Assembly (NCBI GenBank): GCA_037013495.1
Contig: JAZDXN010000029.1
Coordinates: 4,042,501 to 4,106,500 of the forward strand
Source of the DNA: Hippophae tibetana
Lineage: Eukaryota; Streptophyta; Magnoliopsida; Rosales; Elaeagnaceae
Direction: 5' to 3'
DNA: 64,000 nucleotides
Part shown: piece after piece, positions 37,924 through 52,420 of the stretch
How the letters are laid out: the number at the start of each line of letters is the position of its first letter
Numbering within the stretch: position 1 is the first letter of the stretch
Notes under the pieces: model-generated
What the model was told of the DNA's origin: nothing
Database searches by the model: none
Seen by the model: only the letters and a program-made list of their open reading frames with translations
Program-made: the position numbers and the translations under genes

Positions 37924-40153
37924 TACAAATAATTTCATGATCCAACTATAGAAATGAGAAGCAAAAAGAAGAGGCGTTCTACTGTTCAAAGTTTTAAAAC
38001 ACAATATTTGATAAATCAAAGTTTTACCTTTAAAGGGTATAACGTTTGACTCGTGTGTCAAAACGTCTATTATAATAAATCAAACCAAAGGTCGTATCGA
38101 TTTCCATAATCATAGCTGACCTGCGTATATAAATTCATTACTTGATCCTAAATTCCATCATTTACATCACTTATCGAGGGTTTAAAGTTTTTATCACATA
38201 TTTTAAATTTTTGGTTTTATTCAATAGAGTTGTAATGAAGATGGATGAGCCGACCAAGTGTATGTTTAAAAATAATCTAATGACTAAGAATTTATACAAA
38301 TAATTTCATGATCCAACTATAGAAATGAGAAGAAAAAAGAAGAGGCGTGCTACTGTTCAAAGTTTTAAAACACAATATTTGATAAATCAAAGTTTTACCT
38401 TTAAAGGGTATAACGTTTGACTCGTGTGTCAAAACGTCTATTATAATAAATCAAACCAAAGGTCGTATCGATTTCCATAATCATAGCTGACCTGCGTATA
38501 TAAATTCATTACTTGATCCTAAATTCCATCATTTACATCACTTATCGAGGGTTTAAAGTTTTATCACATATTTTACATTTTTGGTTTTATTCAATAGAGT
38601 TGTAATGAAGATGGATGAGCCGACCAAGTGTATGTTTAAAAATAATCTAATGACTAAGAATATATACAAATAATTTCATGATCCAACTATAGAAATGAGA
38701 AGAAAAAAGAAGAGGCGTGCTACTGTTCAAAGTTTTAAAACACAATATTTGATAAATCGAAGTTTTACCTTTAAACGGGTATAACGTTTGACTCGTGTGT
38801 CAAAACGTCTATTATAATAAATCAAACCAAAGGTCGTATCGATTTCCATAATCATAGCTGACCTGCGTATATAAATTCATAACTTGATCCTATATTCCAT
38901 CATTTACATCACTTATCGAGGGTTTAAAGTTTTTATCACATATTTTACATTTTTGGTTTTATTCACTAGAGTTGTAATGAAGATGGATGAGCCGACCAAG
39001 TGTATGTTTAAAAATAATCTAATGACTAAGAATTTATACAAATAATTTCATGATGCAACTATAGAAATGAGAAGAAAAAAGAAGAGGCGTGCTAGTGTTC
39101 AAAGTTTTAAAACACAATATTTGATAAATCAAAGTTTTACCTTTAAACGGGTATAACGTTTGACTCGTGTGTCAAAACGTCTATTATAATAAATCAAACC
39201 AAAGGTCGTATCGATTTCCATAATCATAGCTGACCTGCGTATATAAATTCATTACTTGATCCTAAATTCCATCATTTACATCACTTATCGAGGGTTTAAA
39301 GTTTTTATTACATATTTTACATTTTTGGTTTTATTCAATAGAGTTGTAATGAAGATGGATGAGCCGACCAAGTGTATGTTTAAAAATAATCTAATGACTA
39401 AGAATATATACAAATAATTTCATGATCCAACTAAAGAAATGAGAAGAAAAAAGAAGAGGCGTGCTAGTGTTCAAAGTTTTAAAACACAATATTTGATAAA
39501 TCAAAGTTTTACCTTTAAACGGGTATAACGTTTGACTCGTGTGTCAAAACGTCTATTATAATAAATCAAACCAAAGGTCGTATCGATTTCCATAATCATA
39601 GCTGACCTGCGTATATAAATTCATTACTTGATAATAAATTCCATCATTTACATCACTTATCGAGGGTTTAAAGTTTTTATCACATATTTTACATTTTTGG
39701 TTTTATTCAATAGAGTTGCAATGAAGATGGATGAGCCGACCAAGTGTATGTTTAAAAATAACCTAGTGACTAAGAATATAATACAAATAATTTCATGATA
39801 GAACTATAGAAATGAGAAGAAAAAAGAAGAGGCGTGCTAGTGTTCAAAGTTTTAAAACACAATATTTGATAAATCAAAGTTTTACCTTTAAACGGGTATA
39901 ACGTTTGACTCGTGTGTCAAAACGTCTATTATAATAAATCAAACCAAAGGTCGTATCGATTTCCATAATCATAGCTGACTTGCGTATATAAATTCATTAC
40001 TTGATCCTAAATTCCATCATTTACATCACTTATCGAGGGTTTAAAGTTTTTATCACATATTTTACATTTTTGGTTTTATTCAATAGAGTTGTAATGAAGA
40101 TGGATGAGCCGACCAAGTGTATGTTTAAAAATAATCTAATGACTAAGAATTTA
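37924..40153. repeat. 6-monomer higher-order repeat, copy 2 (2230 bp)
   Basis: Monomers start at 37924, 38295, 38665, 39037, 39409 and 39782. It follows copy 1 at an exact offset of 2230 and shares all its private variants. Differences seen by eye are few: GGCGTTCTACT near 37974 and TTTTAAATTTTT near 38203 in this copy, TTTTATGATGC near 36815 only in copy 1. Near-identity implies a very recent tandem duplication. Confidence 0.87.
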
Positions 40154-43100
40154 TACAAATAATTTCATGATCCAACTATAGAAATGAGAAGAAAAAAGAA
40201 GAGGCGTGCTACTGTTCAAAGTTTTAAAACACAATATTTGATAAATCAAAGTTTTACCTTTAAAGGGTATAACGTTTGACTCGTGTGTCAAAACGTCTAT
40301 TATAATAAATCAAACCAAAGGTCGTATCGATTTCCATAATCATAGCTGACCTGCGTATATAAATTCATTACTTGATCCTAAATTCCATCATTTACATCAC
40401 TTATCGAGGGTTTAAAGTTTTTATCACATATTTTACATTTTTAGTTTTATTCAATAGAGTTGTAATGAAGATGGATGAGCCGACCAAGTGTATGTTTAAA
40501 AATAATCTAATGACTAAGAATTTATACAAATAATTTCATGATCCAACTATAGAAATGAGAAGAAAAAAGAAGAGGCGTGCTACTGTTCAAAGTTTTAAAA
40601 CACAATATTTGATAAATCAAAGTTTTACCTTTAAAGGGTATAACGTTTGACTCGTGTGTCAAAACGTCTATTATAATAAATCAAACCAAAGGTCGTATCG
40701 ATTTCCATAATCATAGCTGACCTGCGTATATAAATTCATTACTTGATAATAAATTCCATCATTTACATCACTTATCGAGGGTTTAAAGTTTTTATCACAT
40801 ATTTTACATTTTTGGTTTTATTCAATAGAGTTGTAATGAAGATGGATGAGCCGACCAAGTGTATGTTTAAAAATAATCTAATGACTAAGAATATAATACA
40901 AATAAGTTCATGATCTAACTATGTAAATGAGAACAAAAAAGAAGAGGCGTGCTAGTGTTCAAAGTTTTAAAACACAATATTTGATAAATCAAAGTTTTAC
41001 CTTTAAAGGGTATAACGTTTGACTCGTGTGTCAAAACGTCTATTATAATAAATCAAACCAAAGGTCGTATCGATTTCCATAATCATAGTTGACCTGCGTA
41101 TATAAATTCATTACTTGATCCTAAATTCCATCATTTACATCACTTATCGAGGGTTTAAAGTTTTTATCACATATTTTACATTTTTGGTTTTATTCAATAG
41201 AGTTGTAATGAAGATGGATGAGCCGATCAAGTGTATGTTTAAAAATAATCTAATGACTAAGAATATATACAAATAATTTAATGATCCAACTAAAGAAATG
41301 AGAAGAAAAAAGAAGAGGCGTGCTACTGTTCAAAGTTTTAAAACACAATATTTGATAAATCGAAGTTTTACCTTTAAACGGGTATAACGTTTGACTCGTG
41401 TGTCAAAACGTCTATTATAATAAATCAAACCAAAGGTCGTATCGATTTCCATAATCATAGCTGACCTACGTATATAAATTCATAACTTGATCCTATATTC
41501 CATCATTTACATCACTTATCGAGGGTTTAAAGTTTTTATCACATATTTTACATTTTTGGTTTTATTCAATAGAGTTGTAATGAAGATGGATGAGCCGACC
41601 AAGTGTATGTTTAAAAATAATCTAATGACTAAGAATTTATACAAATAATTTCATGATGCAACTATAGAAATGAGAAGAAAAAAGAAGAGGCGTGCTAGTG
41701 TTCAAAGTTTTAAAACACAATATTTGATAAATCAAAGTTTTACCTTTAAACGGGTATAACGTTTGACTCGTGTGTCAAAACGTCTATTATAATAAATCAA
41801 ACCAAAGGTCGTATCGATTTCCATAATCATAGCTGACCTGCGTATATAAATTCATTACTTGATCCTAAATTCCATCATTTACATCACTTATCGAGGGTTT
41901 AAAGTTTTTATCACATATTTTACATTTTTGGTTTTATTCAATAGAGTTGTAATGAAGATGGATGAGCCGACCAAGTGTATGTTTAAAAATAATCTAATGA
42001 CTAAGAATTTATACAAATAATTTCATGATCCAACTATAGAAATGAGAAGAAAAAAGAAGAGGCGTGCTAGTGTTCAAAGTTTTAAAACACAATATTTGAT
42101 AAATCAAAGTTTTACCTTTAAAGGGTATAACGTTTGACTCGTGTGTCAAAACGTCTATTATAATAAATCAAACCAAAGGTCGTATCGATTTCCATAATCA
42201 TAGCTGACCTGCGTATATAAATTCATTACTTGATCCTAAATTCCATCATTTACATCACTTATCGAGGGTTTAAAGTTTTTATCACATATTTTACATTTTT
42301 GGTTTTATTCAATAGAGTTGCAATGAAGATGGATGAGCCGACCAAGTGTATGTTTAAAAATAATCTAATGACTAAGAATATAATACAAATAAGTTCATGA
42401 TCCAACTATAGAAATGAGAAGAAAAAAGAAGAGGCGTGCTAGTGTTCAAAGTTTTAAAACACAATATTTGATAAATCAAAGTTTTACCTTTAAACGGGTA
42501 TAACGTTTGACTCGTGTGTCAAAACGTCTATTATAATAAATCAAACCAAAGGTCGTATCGATTTCCATAATCATAGCTGACCTGCGTATATAAATTCATT
42601 ACTTGATCCTAAATTCCATCATTTACATCACTTATCGAGGGTTTAAAGTTTTTATCACATATTTTACATTTTTGGTTTTATTCAATAGAGTTGTAATGAA
42701 GATGGATGAGCCGACCAAGTGTATGTTTAAAAATAATCTAATGACTAAGAATTTATACAAATAATTTCATGATCCAACTATAGAAATGAGAAGAAAAAAG
42801 AAGAGGCGTGCTACTGTTCAAAGTTTTAAAACACAATATTTGATAAATCAAAGTTTTACCTTTAAAGGGTATAACATTTGACTCGTGTGTCAAAACGTCT
42901 ATTATAATAAATCAAACCAAAGGTCGTATCGATTTCCATAATCATAGCTGACCTGCGTATATAAATTCATTACTTGATCCTAAATTCCATCATTTACATC
43001 ACTTATCGAGGGTTTAAAGTTTTTATCACATATTTTACATTTTTGGTTTTATTCAATAGAGTTGTAATGAAGAAGGATGAGCCGACCAAGTGTATGTTTA

Positions 43101-43497
43101 AAAATAATCTAATGACTAAGAATTTATACAAATAATTTCATGATCCAACTATAGAAATGAGAAGAAAAAAGAAGAGGCGTGCTACTGTTCAAAGTTTTAA
43201 AACACAATATTTGATAAATCAAAGTTTTACCTTTAAAGGGTATAACGTTTGACTCGTGTGTCAAAACGTCTATTATAATAAATCAAACCAAAGGTCGTAT
43301 CGATTTCCATAATCATAGCTGACCTGCGTATATAAATTCATTACTTGATCCTAAATTCCATCATTTACATCACTTATCGAGGGTTTAAAGTTTTTATCAC
43401 ATATTTTACATTTTTGGTTTTATTCAATAGAGTTGTAATGAAGATGGATGAGCCGACGAAGTGTATGTTTAAAAATAATCTAATGACTAAGAATATA
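40154..43497. repeat. Mixed block, monomers 109-117
   Basis: Monomers start at 40154, 40525, 40897, 41268, 41640, 42012, 42384, 42756 and 43127. The copy at 40525 begins like its left neighbour (TTTATAC, GCTACT) but ends in GATAAT, and is followed by GAGAACAAAAAAG (40897) and TTAATGATCC (41268). That is the order seen at 28262-29376 and 29749-30863, over 10 kb upstream. Then come GATGC, an AAAGGG copy with TTGCAATG, AAGTTC/CTATAG, and two GCTACT/AAAGGG copies. Private changes: GCCGATCAAG near 41223, ACATTTGAC near 42875, GAAGAAGGATG near 43070, GCCGACGAAG near 43453. Confidence 0.75.
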
Positions 43498-44987
43498 TAC
43501 AAATAATTTCATGATCCAACTATAGAAATGAGAAGAAAAAAGAAGAGGCGTGCTAGTGTTCAAAGTTTTAAAACACAATATTTGATAAATCAAAGTTTTA
43601 CCTTTAAACGGGTATAACGTTTGACTCGTGTGTCAAAACGTCTATTATAATAAATCAAACCAAAGGTCGTATCGATTTCCATAATCATAGCTGACCTGCG
43701 TATATAAATTCATTACTTGATCCTAAATTCCATCATTTACATCACTTATCGAGGGTTTAAAGTTTTTATCACATATTTTACATTTTTGGTTTTATTCAAT
43801 AGAGTTGCAATGAAGATGGATGAGCCGACCAAGTGTATGTTTAAAAATAACCTAATGACTAAGAATATAATACAAATAAGTTCATGATCCAACTATAGAA
43901 ATGAGAAGAAAAAAGAAGAGGCGTGCTAGTGTTCAAAGTTTTAAAACACAATATTTGATAAATCAAAGTTTTACCTTTAAACGGGTATAACGTTTGACTC
44001 GTGTGTCAAAACGTCTATTATAATAAATCAAACCAAAGGTCGTATCGATTTCCATAATCATAGCTGACCTGCGTATATAAATTCATTACTTGATCCTAAA
44101 TTCCATCATTTACATCACTTATCGAGGGTTTAAAGTTTTTATCACATATTTTACATTTTTGGTTTTATTCAATAGAGTTGTAATGAAGATGGATGAGCCG
44201 ACCAAGTGTATGTTTAAAAATAATCTAATGACTAAGAATATATACAAATAATTTCATGATCCAACTATAGAAATGAGAAGAAAAAAGAAGAGGCGTGCTA
44301 GTGTTCAAAGTTTTAAAACACAATATTTGATAAATCAAAGTTTTACCTTTAAACGGGTATAACGTTTGACTCGTGTGTCAAAACGTCTATTATAATAAAT
44401 CAAACCAAAGGTCGTATCGATTTCCATAATCATAGCTGACCTGCGTATATAAATTCATTACTTGATCCTAAATTCCATCATTTACATCACTTATCGAGGG
44501 TTTAAAGTTTTTATCACATATTTTACATTTTTGGTTTTATTCAATAGAGTTGCAATGAAGATGGATGAGCCGACCAAGTGTATGTTTAAAAATAACCTAA
44601 TGACTAAGAATATAATACAAATAAGTTCATGATCCAACTATAGAAATGAGAAGAAAAAAGAAGAGGCGTGCTAGTGTTCAAAGTTTTAAAACACAATATT
44701 TGATAAATCAAAGTTTTACCTTTAAACGGGTATAACGTTTGACTCGTGTGTCAAAACGTCTATTATAATAAATCAAACCAAAGGTCGTATCGATTTCCAT
44801 AATCATAGCTGACCTGCGTATATAAATTCATTACTTGATCCTAAATTCTACCATTTACATCACTTATCGAAGGTTTAAAGTTTTTATCACATATTTTACA
44901 TTTTTGGTTTTATTCAATAGAGTTGTAATGAAGATGGATGAGCCGACCAAGTGTATGTTTAAAAATAATCTAATGACTAAGAATTTA
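43498..44987. repeat. Dimer higher-order repeat (745 bp), two copies
   Basis: Units 43498-44242 and 44243-44987 each hold a TATATAC/CTATAG/GCTAGT copy ending TTGCAATG and AATAACCTAATG, followed by an ATAATAC/AAGTTC/CTATAG copy. The second unit's second monomer has two close private changes, AATTCTACCATT (near 44844) and TTATCGAAGG (near 44865). The dimer reappears as part of the 5-monomer unit at 52421 and 54279. Confidence 0.82.
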
Positions 44988-46101
44988 TACAAATAATTTC
45001 ATGATCCAACTATAGAAATGAGAAGAAAAAAGAAGAGGCGTGCTACTGTTCAAAGTTTTAAAACACAATATTTGATAAATCAAAGTTTTACCTTTAAAGG
45101 GTATAACGTTTGACTCGTGTGTCAAAACGTCTATTATAATAAATCAAACCAAAGGTCGTATCGATTTCCATAATCATAGCTGACCTGCGTATATAAATTC
45201 ATACTTGATCCTAAATTCCATCATTTACATCACTTATCGAGGGTTTAAAGTTTTTATCACATATTTTACATTTTTGGTTTTATTCAATAGAGTTGTAATG
45301 AAGATGGATGAGCCGACCAAGTGTATATTTAAAAATAATCTAATGACTAAGAATTTATACAAATAATTTCATGATCCAACTATAGAAATGAGAAGAAAAA
45401 AGAAGAGGCGTGCTAGTGTTCAAAGTTTTAAAACACAATATTTGATAAATCAAAGTTTTACCTTTAAACGGGTATAACGTTTGACTCGTGTGTCAAAACG
45501 TCTATTATAATAAATCAAACCAAAGGTCGTATCGATTTCCATAATCATAGCTGACCTACGTATATAAATTCATTACTTGATCCTAAATTCCATCATTTAC
45601 ATCACTTATCGAGGGTTTAAAGTTTTTATCACATATTTTACATTTTTGGTTTTATTCAATAGAGTTGTAATGAAGATGGATGAGCCGACCAAGTGTATGT
45701 TTAAAAATAATCTAATGACTAAGAATTTATACAAATAATTTCATGATCCAACTAAAGAAATGAGAAGAAAAAAGAAGAGGCGTGCTACTGTTCAAAGTTT
45801 TAAAACACAATATTTGATAAATCAAAGTTTTACCTTTAAACGGGTATAACGTTTGACTCGTGTGTCAAAACGTCTATTATAATAAATCAAACCAAAGGTC
45901 GTATCGATTTCCATAATCATAGCTGACCTGCGTATATAAATTCATTACTTGATCCTAAATTCCATCATTTACATCACTTATCAAGTGTTTAAAGTTTTTA
46001 TCACATATTTTACATTTTTGGTTTTATTCAATAGAGTTGTAATGAAGATGGATGAGCCGACCAAGTGTATATTTAAAAATAATCTAATGACTAAGAATAT
46101 A
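44988..46101. repeat. Monomers 122-124, early form of the 5-monomer unit
   Basis: Monomers start at 44988, 45358 and 45730. The first has the one-base-shortened TTCATACTTGAT and the change TGTATATTTAA. The second has GACCTACGT. With the preceding dimer (44243-44987) they give the type order later seen in the 5-monomer HOR at 52421-56137. The third is a CTAAAG/GCTACT/AAACGGGT copy with TATCAAGTGTTT near 45981, unlike its later counterparts. Confidence 0.76.
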
Positions 46102-49100
46102 TACAAATAATTTCATGATCCAACTATAGAAATGAGAAGAAAAAAGAAGAGGCGTGCTACTGTTCAAAGTTTTAAAACACAATATTTGATAAATCGAAGT
46201 TTTACCTTTAAACGGGTATAACGTTTGACTCGTGTGTCAAAACGTCTATTATAATAAATCAAACCAAAGGTCGTATTGATTTCCATAATCATAGCTGACC
46301 TGCGTATATAAATTCATAACATGATCCTATATTCCATCATTTACATCACTTATCGAGGGTTTAAAGTTTTTATCACATATTTTACATTTTTGGTTTTATT
46401 CAATAGAGTTGTAATGAAGATGGATGAGCCGACCAAGTGTATGTTTAAAAATAATCTAATGACTAAGAATTTATACAAATAATTTCATGATCCAACTATA
46501 GAAATGAGAAGAAAAAAGAAGAGGCGTGCTACTGTTCAAAGTTTTAAAACACAATATTTGATAAATCGAAGTTTTACCTTTAAACGGGTATAACGTTTGA
46601 CTCGTGTGTCAAAACATCTATTATAATCAATCAAACCAAAGGTCGTATCGATTTCCATAATCTTAGCTGACCTGCGTATATAAATTCATTACTTGATCCT
46701 AAATTCCATCATTTACATCACTTATCGAGGGTTTAAAGTTTTTATCACATATTTTACATTTTTGGTTTTATTCAATAGAGTTGTAATGAAGATGGATGAG
46801 CCGACCAAGTGTATGTTTAAAAATAATCTAATGACTAAGAATTTATACAAATAATTTCATGATCCAACTATAGAAATGAGAAGAAAAAAGAAGAGGCGTG
46901 CTACTGTTCAAAGTTTTAAAACACAATATTTGATAAATCAAAGTTTTACCTTTAAACGGGTATAACGTTTGACTCGTGTGTCAAAACGTCTATTATAATA
47001 AATCAAACCAAAGGTCGTATCGATTTCCATAATCATAGCTGACCTGCGTATATAAATTCATTACTTGATCCTAAATTCCATCATTTACATCACTTATCGA
47101 GGGTTTAAAGTTTTTATCACATATTTTACATTTTTGGTTTTATTCAATAGAGTTGCAATGAAGATGGATGAGCCGACCAAGTGTATGTTTAAAAATAAGC
47201 TAATGACTAAGAATATATACAAATAATTTCATGATCCAACTAAAGAAATGAGAAGAAAAAAGAAGAGGCGTGCTAGTGTTCAAAGTTTTAAAACACAATA
47301 TTTGATAAATCAAAGTTTTACCTTTAAACGGGTATAACGTTTGACTCGTGTGTCAAAACGTCTATTATAATAAATCAAACCAAAGGTCGTATCGATTTCC
47401 ATAATCATAGCTGACCTGCGTATATAAATTCATAACATGATCCTATATTCCATCATTTACATCACTTATCGAGGGTTTAAAGTTTTTATCACATATTTTA
47501 CATTTTTGGTTTTATTCAATAGAGTTGTAATGAAGATGGATGAGCCGACCAAGTGTATGTTTAAAAATAATCTAATGACTAAGAATTTATACAAATAATT
47601 TCATGATCCAACTATAGAAATGAGAAGAAAAAAGAAGAGGCGTGCTACTGTTCAAAGTTTTAAAACACAATATTTGATAAATCGAAGTTTTACCTTTAAA
47701 CGGGTATAACGTTTGACTCGTGTGTCAAAACATCTATTATAATCAATCAAACCAAAGGTCGTATCGATTTCCATAATCTTAGCTGACCTGCGTATATAAA
47801 TTCATTACTTGATCCTAAATTCCATCATTTACATCACTTATCGAGGGTTTAAAGTTTTTATCACATATTTTACATTTTTGGTTTTATTCAATAGAGTTGT
47901 AATGAAGATGGATGAGCCGACCAAGTGTATGTTTAAAAATAATATAATGACTAAGAATTTATACAAATAATTTCATGATCCAACTATATAAATGAGAAGA
48001 AAGAAGAAGAGGCGTGCTACTGTTCAAAGTTTTAAAACACAATATTTGATAAATCAAAGTTTTACCTTTAAACGGGTATAACGTTTGACTCGTGTGTCAA
48101 AACGTCTATTATAATAAATCAAACCAAAGGTCGTATCGATTTCCATAATCATAGCTGACCTGCGTATATAAATTCATTACTTGATCCTAAATTCCATCAT
48201 TTACATCACTTATCGAGGGTTTAAAGTTTTTATCACATATTTTACATTTTTGGTTTTATTCAATAGAGTTGTAATGAAGATGGATGAGCCGACCAAGTGT
48301 ATGTTTAAAAATAATCTAATGACTAAGAATATATACAAATAATTTCATGATCCAACTATAGAAATGAGAAGAAAAAAGAAGAGGCGTGCTACTGTTCAAA
48401 GTTTTAAAACACAATATTTGATAAATCGAAGTTTTACCTTTAAACGGGTATAACGTTTGACTCGTGTGTCAAAACGTCTATTATAATAAATCAAACCAAA
48501 GGTCGTATCGATTTCCATAATCATAGCTGACCTGCGTATATAAATTCATAACATGATCCTATATTCCATCATTTACATCACTTATCGAGGGTTTAAAGTT
48601 TTTATCACATATTTTACATTTTTGGTTTTATTCAATAGAGTTGTAATGAAGATGGATGAGCCGACCAAGTGTATGTTTAAAAATAATCTAATGACTAAGA
48701 ATTTATACAAATAATTTCATGATCCAACTATAGAAATGAGAAGAAAAAAGAAGAGGCGTGCTACTGTTCAAAGTTTTAAAACACAATATTTGATAAATCG
48801 AAGTTTTACCTTTAAACGGGTATAACGTTTGACTCGTGTGTCAAAACATCTATTATAATCAATCAAACCAAAGGTCGTATCGATTTCCATAATCTTAGCT
48901 GACCTGCGTATATAAATTCATTACTTGATCCTAAGCTCCATCATTTACATCACTTATCAAGGGTTTAAAGTTTTTATCACATATTTTACATTTTTGGTTT
49001 TATTCAATAGAGTTGTAATGAAGATGGATGAGCCGACCAAGTGTATGTTTAAAAATAATCTAATGACTAAGAATTTATACAAATAATTTCATGATCCAAC

Positions 49101-49448
49101 TATAGAAATGAGAAGAAAAAAGAAGAGGCGTGCTAGTGTTCAAAGTTTTAAAACACAATATTTGATAAATCAAAGTTTTACCTTTAAAGGGTATAACGTT
49201 TGACTCGTGTGTCAAAACGTCTATTATAATAAATCAAACCAAAGGTCGTATCGATTTCCATAATCATAGCTGACCTGCGTATATAAATTCATTACTTGAT
49301 CCTAAATTCCATCATTTACATCACTTATCGAGGGTTTAAAGTTTTTATCACATATTTTACATTTTTGGTTTTATTCAATAGAGTTGCAATGAAGATGGAT
49401 GAGCCGACCAAGTGTATGTTTAAAAATAATCTAATGACTAAGAATATA
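46102..49448. repeat. Trimer higher-order repeat (~1116 bp), three copies
   Basis: Units 46102-47217, 47218-48333 and 48334-49448 have monomers at 46102/46474/46846, 47218/47590/47962 and 48334/48706/49078. The first position carries ATAACATGATCCTATATT, the second carries ACATCT, AATCAATCAAACC and ATCTTAGCTGACC, the third is an ordinary copy. The third position varies most (TTGCAATG at 46846; CTATATAAATG with AAGAAAGAAG at 47962; AAAGGG with TTGCAATG at 49078). In the middle unit the first monomer starts with CTAAAG/GCTAGT/CAAAG rather than CTATAG/GCTACT/CGAAG, a sign of exchange. CCTAAGCTCC and TATCAAGGG appear near 48932-48960. Confidence 0.84.
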
Positions 49449-52420
49449 TACAAATAATTTCATGATCCAACTAAAGAAATGAGAAGAAAAAAGAAGAGGC
49501 GTGCTAGTGTTCAAAGTTTTAAAACACAATATTTGATAAATCAAAGTTTTACCTTTAAAGGGGTATAACGTTTGACTCGTGTGTCAAAACGTCTATTCTA
49601 ATAAATCAAACCAAAGGTCGTATCGATTTCCATAATCATAGCTGACCTGCGTATATAAATTCATTACTTGATAATAAATTCCATCATTTACATCACTTAT
49701 CGAGGGTTTAAAGTTTTTATCACATATTTTACATTTTTGGTTTTATTCAATAGAGTTGCAATGAAGATGGATGAGCCGACCAAGTGTATGTTTAAAAATA
49801 ACCTAATGACTAAGAATATAATACAAATAAGTTCATGATCCAACTATAGAAATGAGAAGAAAAAAGAAGAGGCGTGCTAGTGTTCAAAGTTTTAAAACAC
49901 AATATTTGATAAATCAAAGTTTTACCTTTAAACGGGTATAACGTTTGACTCGTGTGTCAAAACGTCTATTATAATAAATCAAACCAAAGGTCGTATCGAT
50001 TTCCATAATCATAGCTGACCTGCGTATATAAATTCATTACTTGATCCTAAATTCCATCATTTACATCACTTATCGAGGGTTTAAAGTTTTTATCACATAT
50101 TTTACATTTTTGGTTTTATTCAATAGAGTTGTAATGAAGATGGATGAGCCGACCAAGTGTATGTTTAAAAATAATCTAATGACTAAGAATTTATACAAAT
50201 AATTTCATGATCCAACTATAGAAATGAGAAGAAAAAAGAAGAGGCGTGCTACTGTTCAAAGTTTTAAAACACAATATTTGATAAATCAAAGTTTTACCTT
50301 TAAAGGGTATAACGTTTGACTCGTGTGTCAAAACGTCTATTATAATAAATCAAACCAAAGGTCGTATCGATTTCCATAATCATAGCTGACCTGCGTATAT
50401 AAATTCATTACTTGATCCTAAATTCCATCATTTACATCACTTATCGAGGGTTTAAAGTTTTTATCACATATTTTACATTTTTGGTTTTATTCAATAGAGT
50501 TGTAATGAAGATGGATGAGCCGACCAAGTGTATGTTTAAAAATAATCTAATGACTAAGAATTTATACAAATAATTTCATGATCCAACTATAGAAATGAGA
50601 AGAAAAAAGAAGAGGCGTGCTACTGTTCAAAGTTTTAAAACACAATATTTGATAAATCAAAGTTTTACCTTTAAAGGGTATAACGTTTGACTCGTGTGTC
50701 AAAACGTCTATTATAATAAATCAAACCAAAGGACGTATCGATTTCCATAATCATAGCTGACCTGCGTATATAAATTCATTACTTGATCCTAAATTCCATC
50801 ATTTACATCACTTATCGAGGGTTTAAAGTTTTTATCACATATTTTACATTTTTGGTTTTATTCAATAGAGTTGTAATGAAGATGGATGAGCCGACCAAGT
50901 GTATGTTTAAAAATAATCTAATGACTAAGAATATATACAAATAATTTCATGATCCAACTATAGAAATGAGAAGAAAAAAGAAGAGGCATGCTAGTGTTCA
51001 AAGTTTTAAAACACAATATTTGATAAATCAAAGTTTTACCTTTAAACGGGTATAACGTTTGACTCGTGTGTCAAAACGTCTATTATAATAAATCAAACCA
51101 AAGGTCGTATCGATTTCCATAATCATAGCTGACCTGCGTATATAAATTCATTACTTGATCCTAAATTCCATCATTTACATCACTTAACGAGGGTTTAAAG
51201 TTTTTATCACATATTTTACATTTTTGGTTTTATTCAATAGAGTTGCAATGAAGATGGATGAGCCGACCAAGTGTATGTTTAAAAATAACCTAATGACTAA
51301 GAATTTATACAAATAATTTCATGATCCAACTATAGAAATGAGAAGAAAAAAGAAGAGGCGTGCTACTGTTCAAAGTTTTAAAACACAATATTTGATAAAT
51401 CAAAGTTTTACCTTTAAAGGGTATAACGTTTGACTCGTGTGTCAAAACGTCTATTATAATAAATCAAACCAAAGGTCGTATCGATTTCCATAATCATAGC
51501 TGACCTGCGTATATAAATTCATACTTGATCCTAAATTCCATCATTTACATCACTTATCGAGGGTTTAAAGTTTTTATCACATATTTTACATTTTTGGTTT
51601 TATTCAATAGAGTTGTAATGAAGATGGATGAGCCGACCAAGTGTATATTTAAAAATAATCTAATGACTAAGAATTTATACAAATAATTTCATGATCCAAC
51701 TATAGAAATGAGAAGAAAAAAGAAGAGGCGTGCTAGTGTTCAAAGTTTTAAAACACAATATTTGATAAATCAAAGTTTTACCTTTAAACGGGTATAACGT
51801 TTGACTCGTGTGTCAAAACGTCTATTATAATAAATCAAACCAAAGGTCGTATCGATTTCCATAATCATAGCTGACCTGCGTATATAAATTCATTACTTGA
51901 TCCTAAATTCCATCATTTACATCACTTATCGAGGGTTTAAAGTTTTTATCACATATTTTACATTTTTAGTTTTATTCAATAGAGTTGTAATGAAGATGGA
52001 TGAGCCGACCAAGTGTATGTTTAAAAATAATCTAATGACTAAGAATTTATACAAATAATTTCATGATCCAACTATAGAAATGAGAAGAAAAAAGAAGAGG
52101 CGTGCTACTGTTCAAAGTTTTAAAACACAATATTTGATAAATCAAAGTTTTACCTTTAAAGGGTATAACGTTTGACTCGTGTGTCAAAACGTCTATTATA
52201 ATAAATCAAACCAAAGGTCGTATCGATTTCCATAATCATAGCTGACCTGCGTATATAAATTCATTACTTGATCCTAAATTCCATCATTTACATCACTTAT
52301 CGAGGGTTTAAAGTTTTTATCACATATTTTACATTTTTGGTTTTATTCAATAGAGTTGTAATGAAGATGGATGAGCCGACCAAGTGTATGTTTAAAAATA
52401 ATCTAATGACTAAGAATATA
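49449..52420. repeat. Mixed block, monomers 134-141
   Basis: Monomers start at 49449, 49822, 50194, 50565, 50936, 51308, 51678 and 52050. The first has the private AAAGGGGTAT (near 49558), intermediate between the AAACGGG and AAAGGG alleles, plus CTATTCTAATAAATC near 49594. The run 50936-52420 has the type order of the 5-monomer unit but lacks the ATAATAC/AAGTTC member after the first monomer, so it is a four-member form. Private changes: GGACGTATC near 50731, GGCATGC near 50987, CACTTAACGAG near 51181, TTTTTAGTTTT near 51964. Confidence 0.77.
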
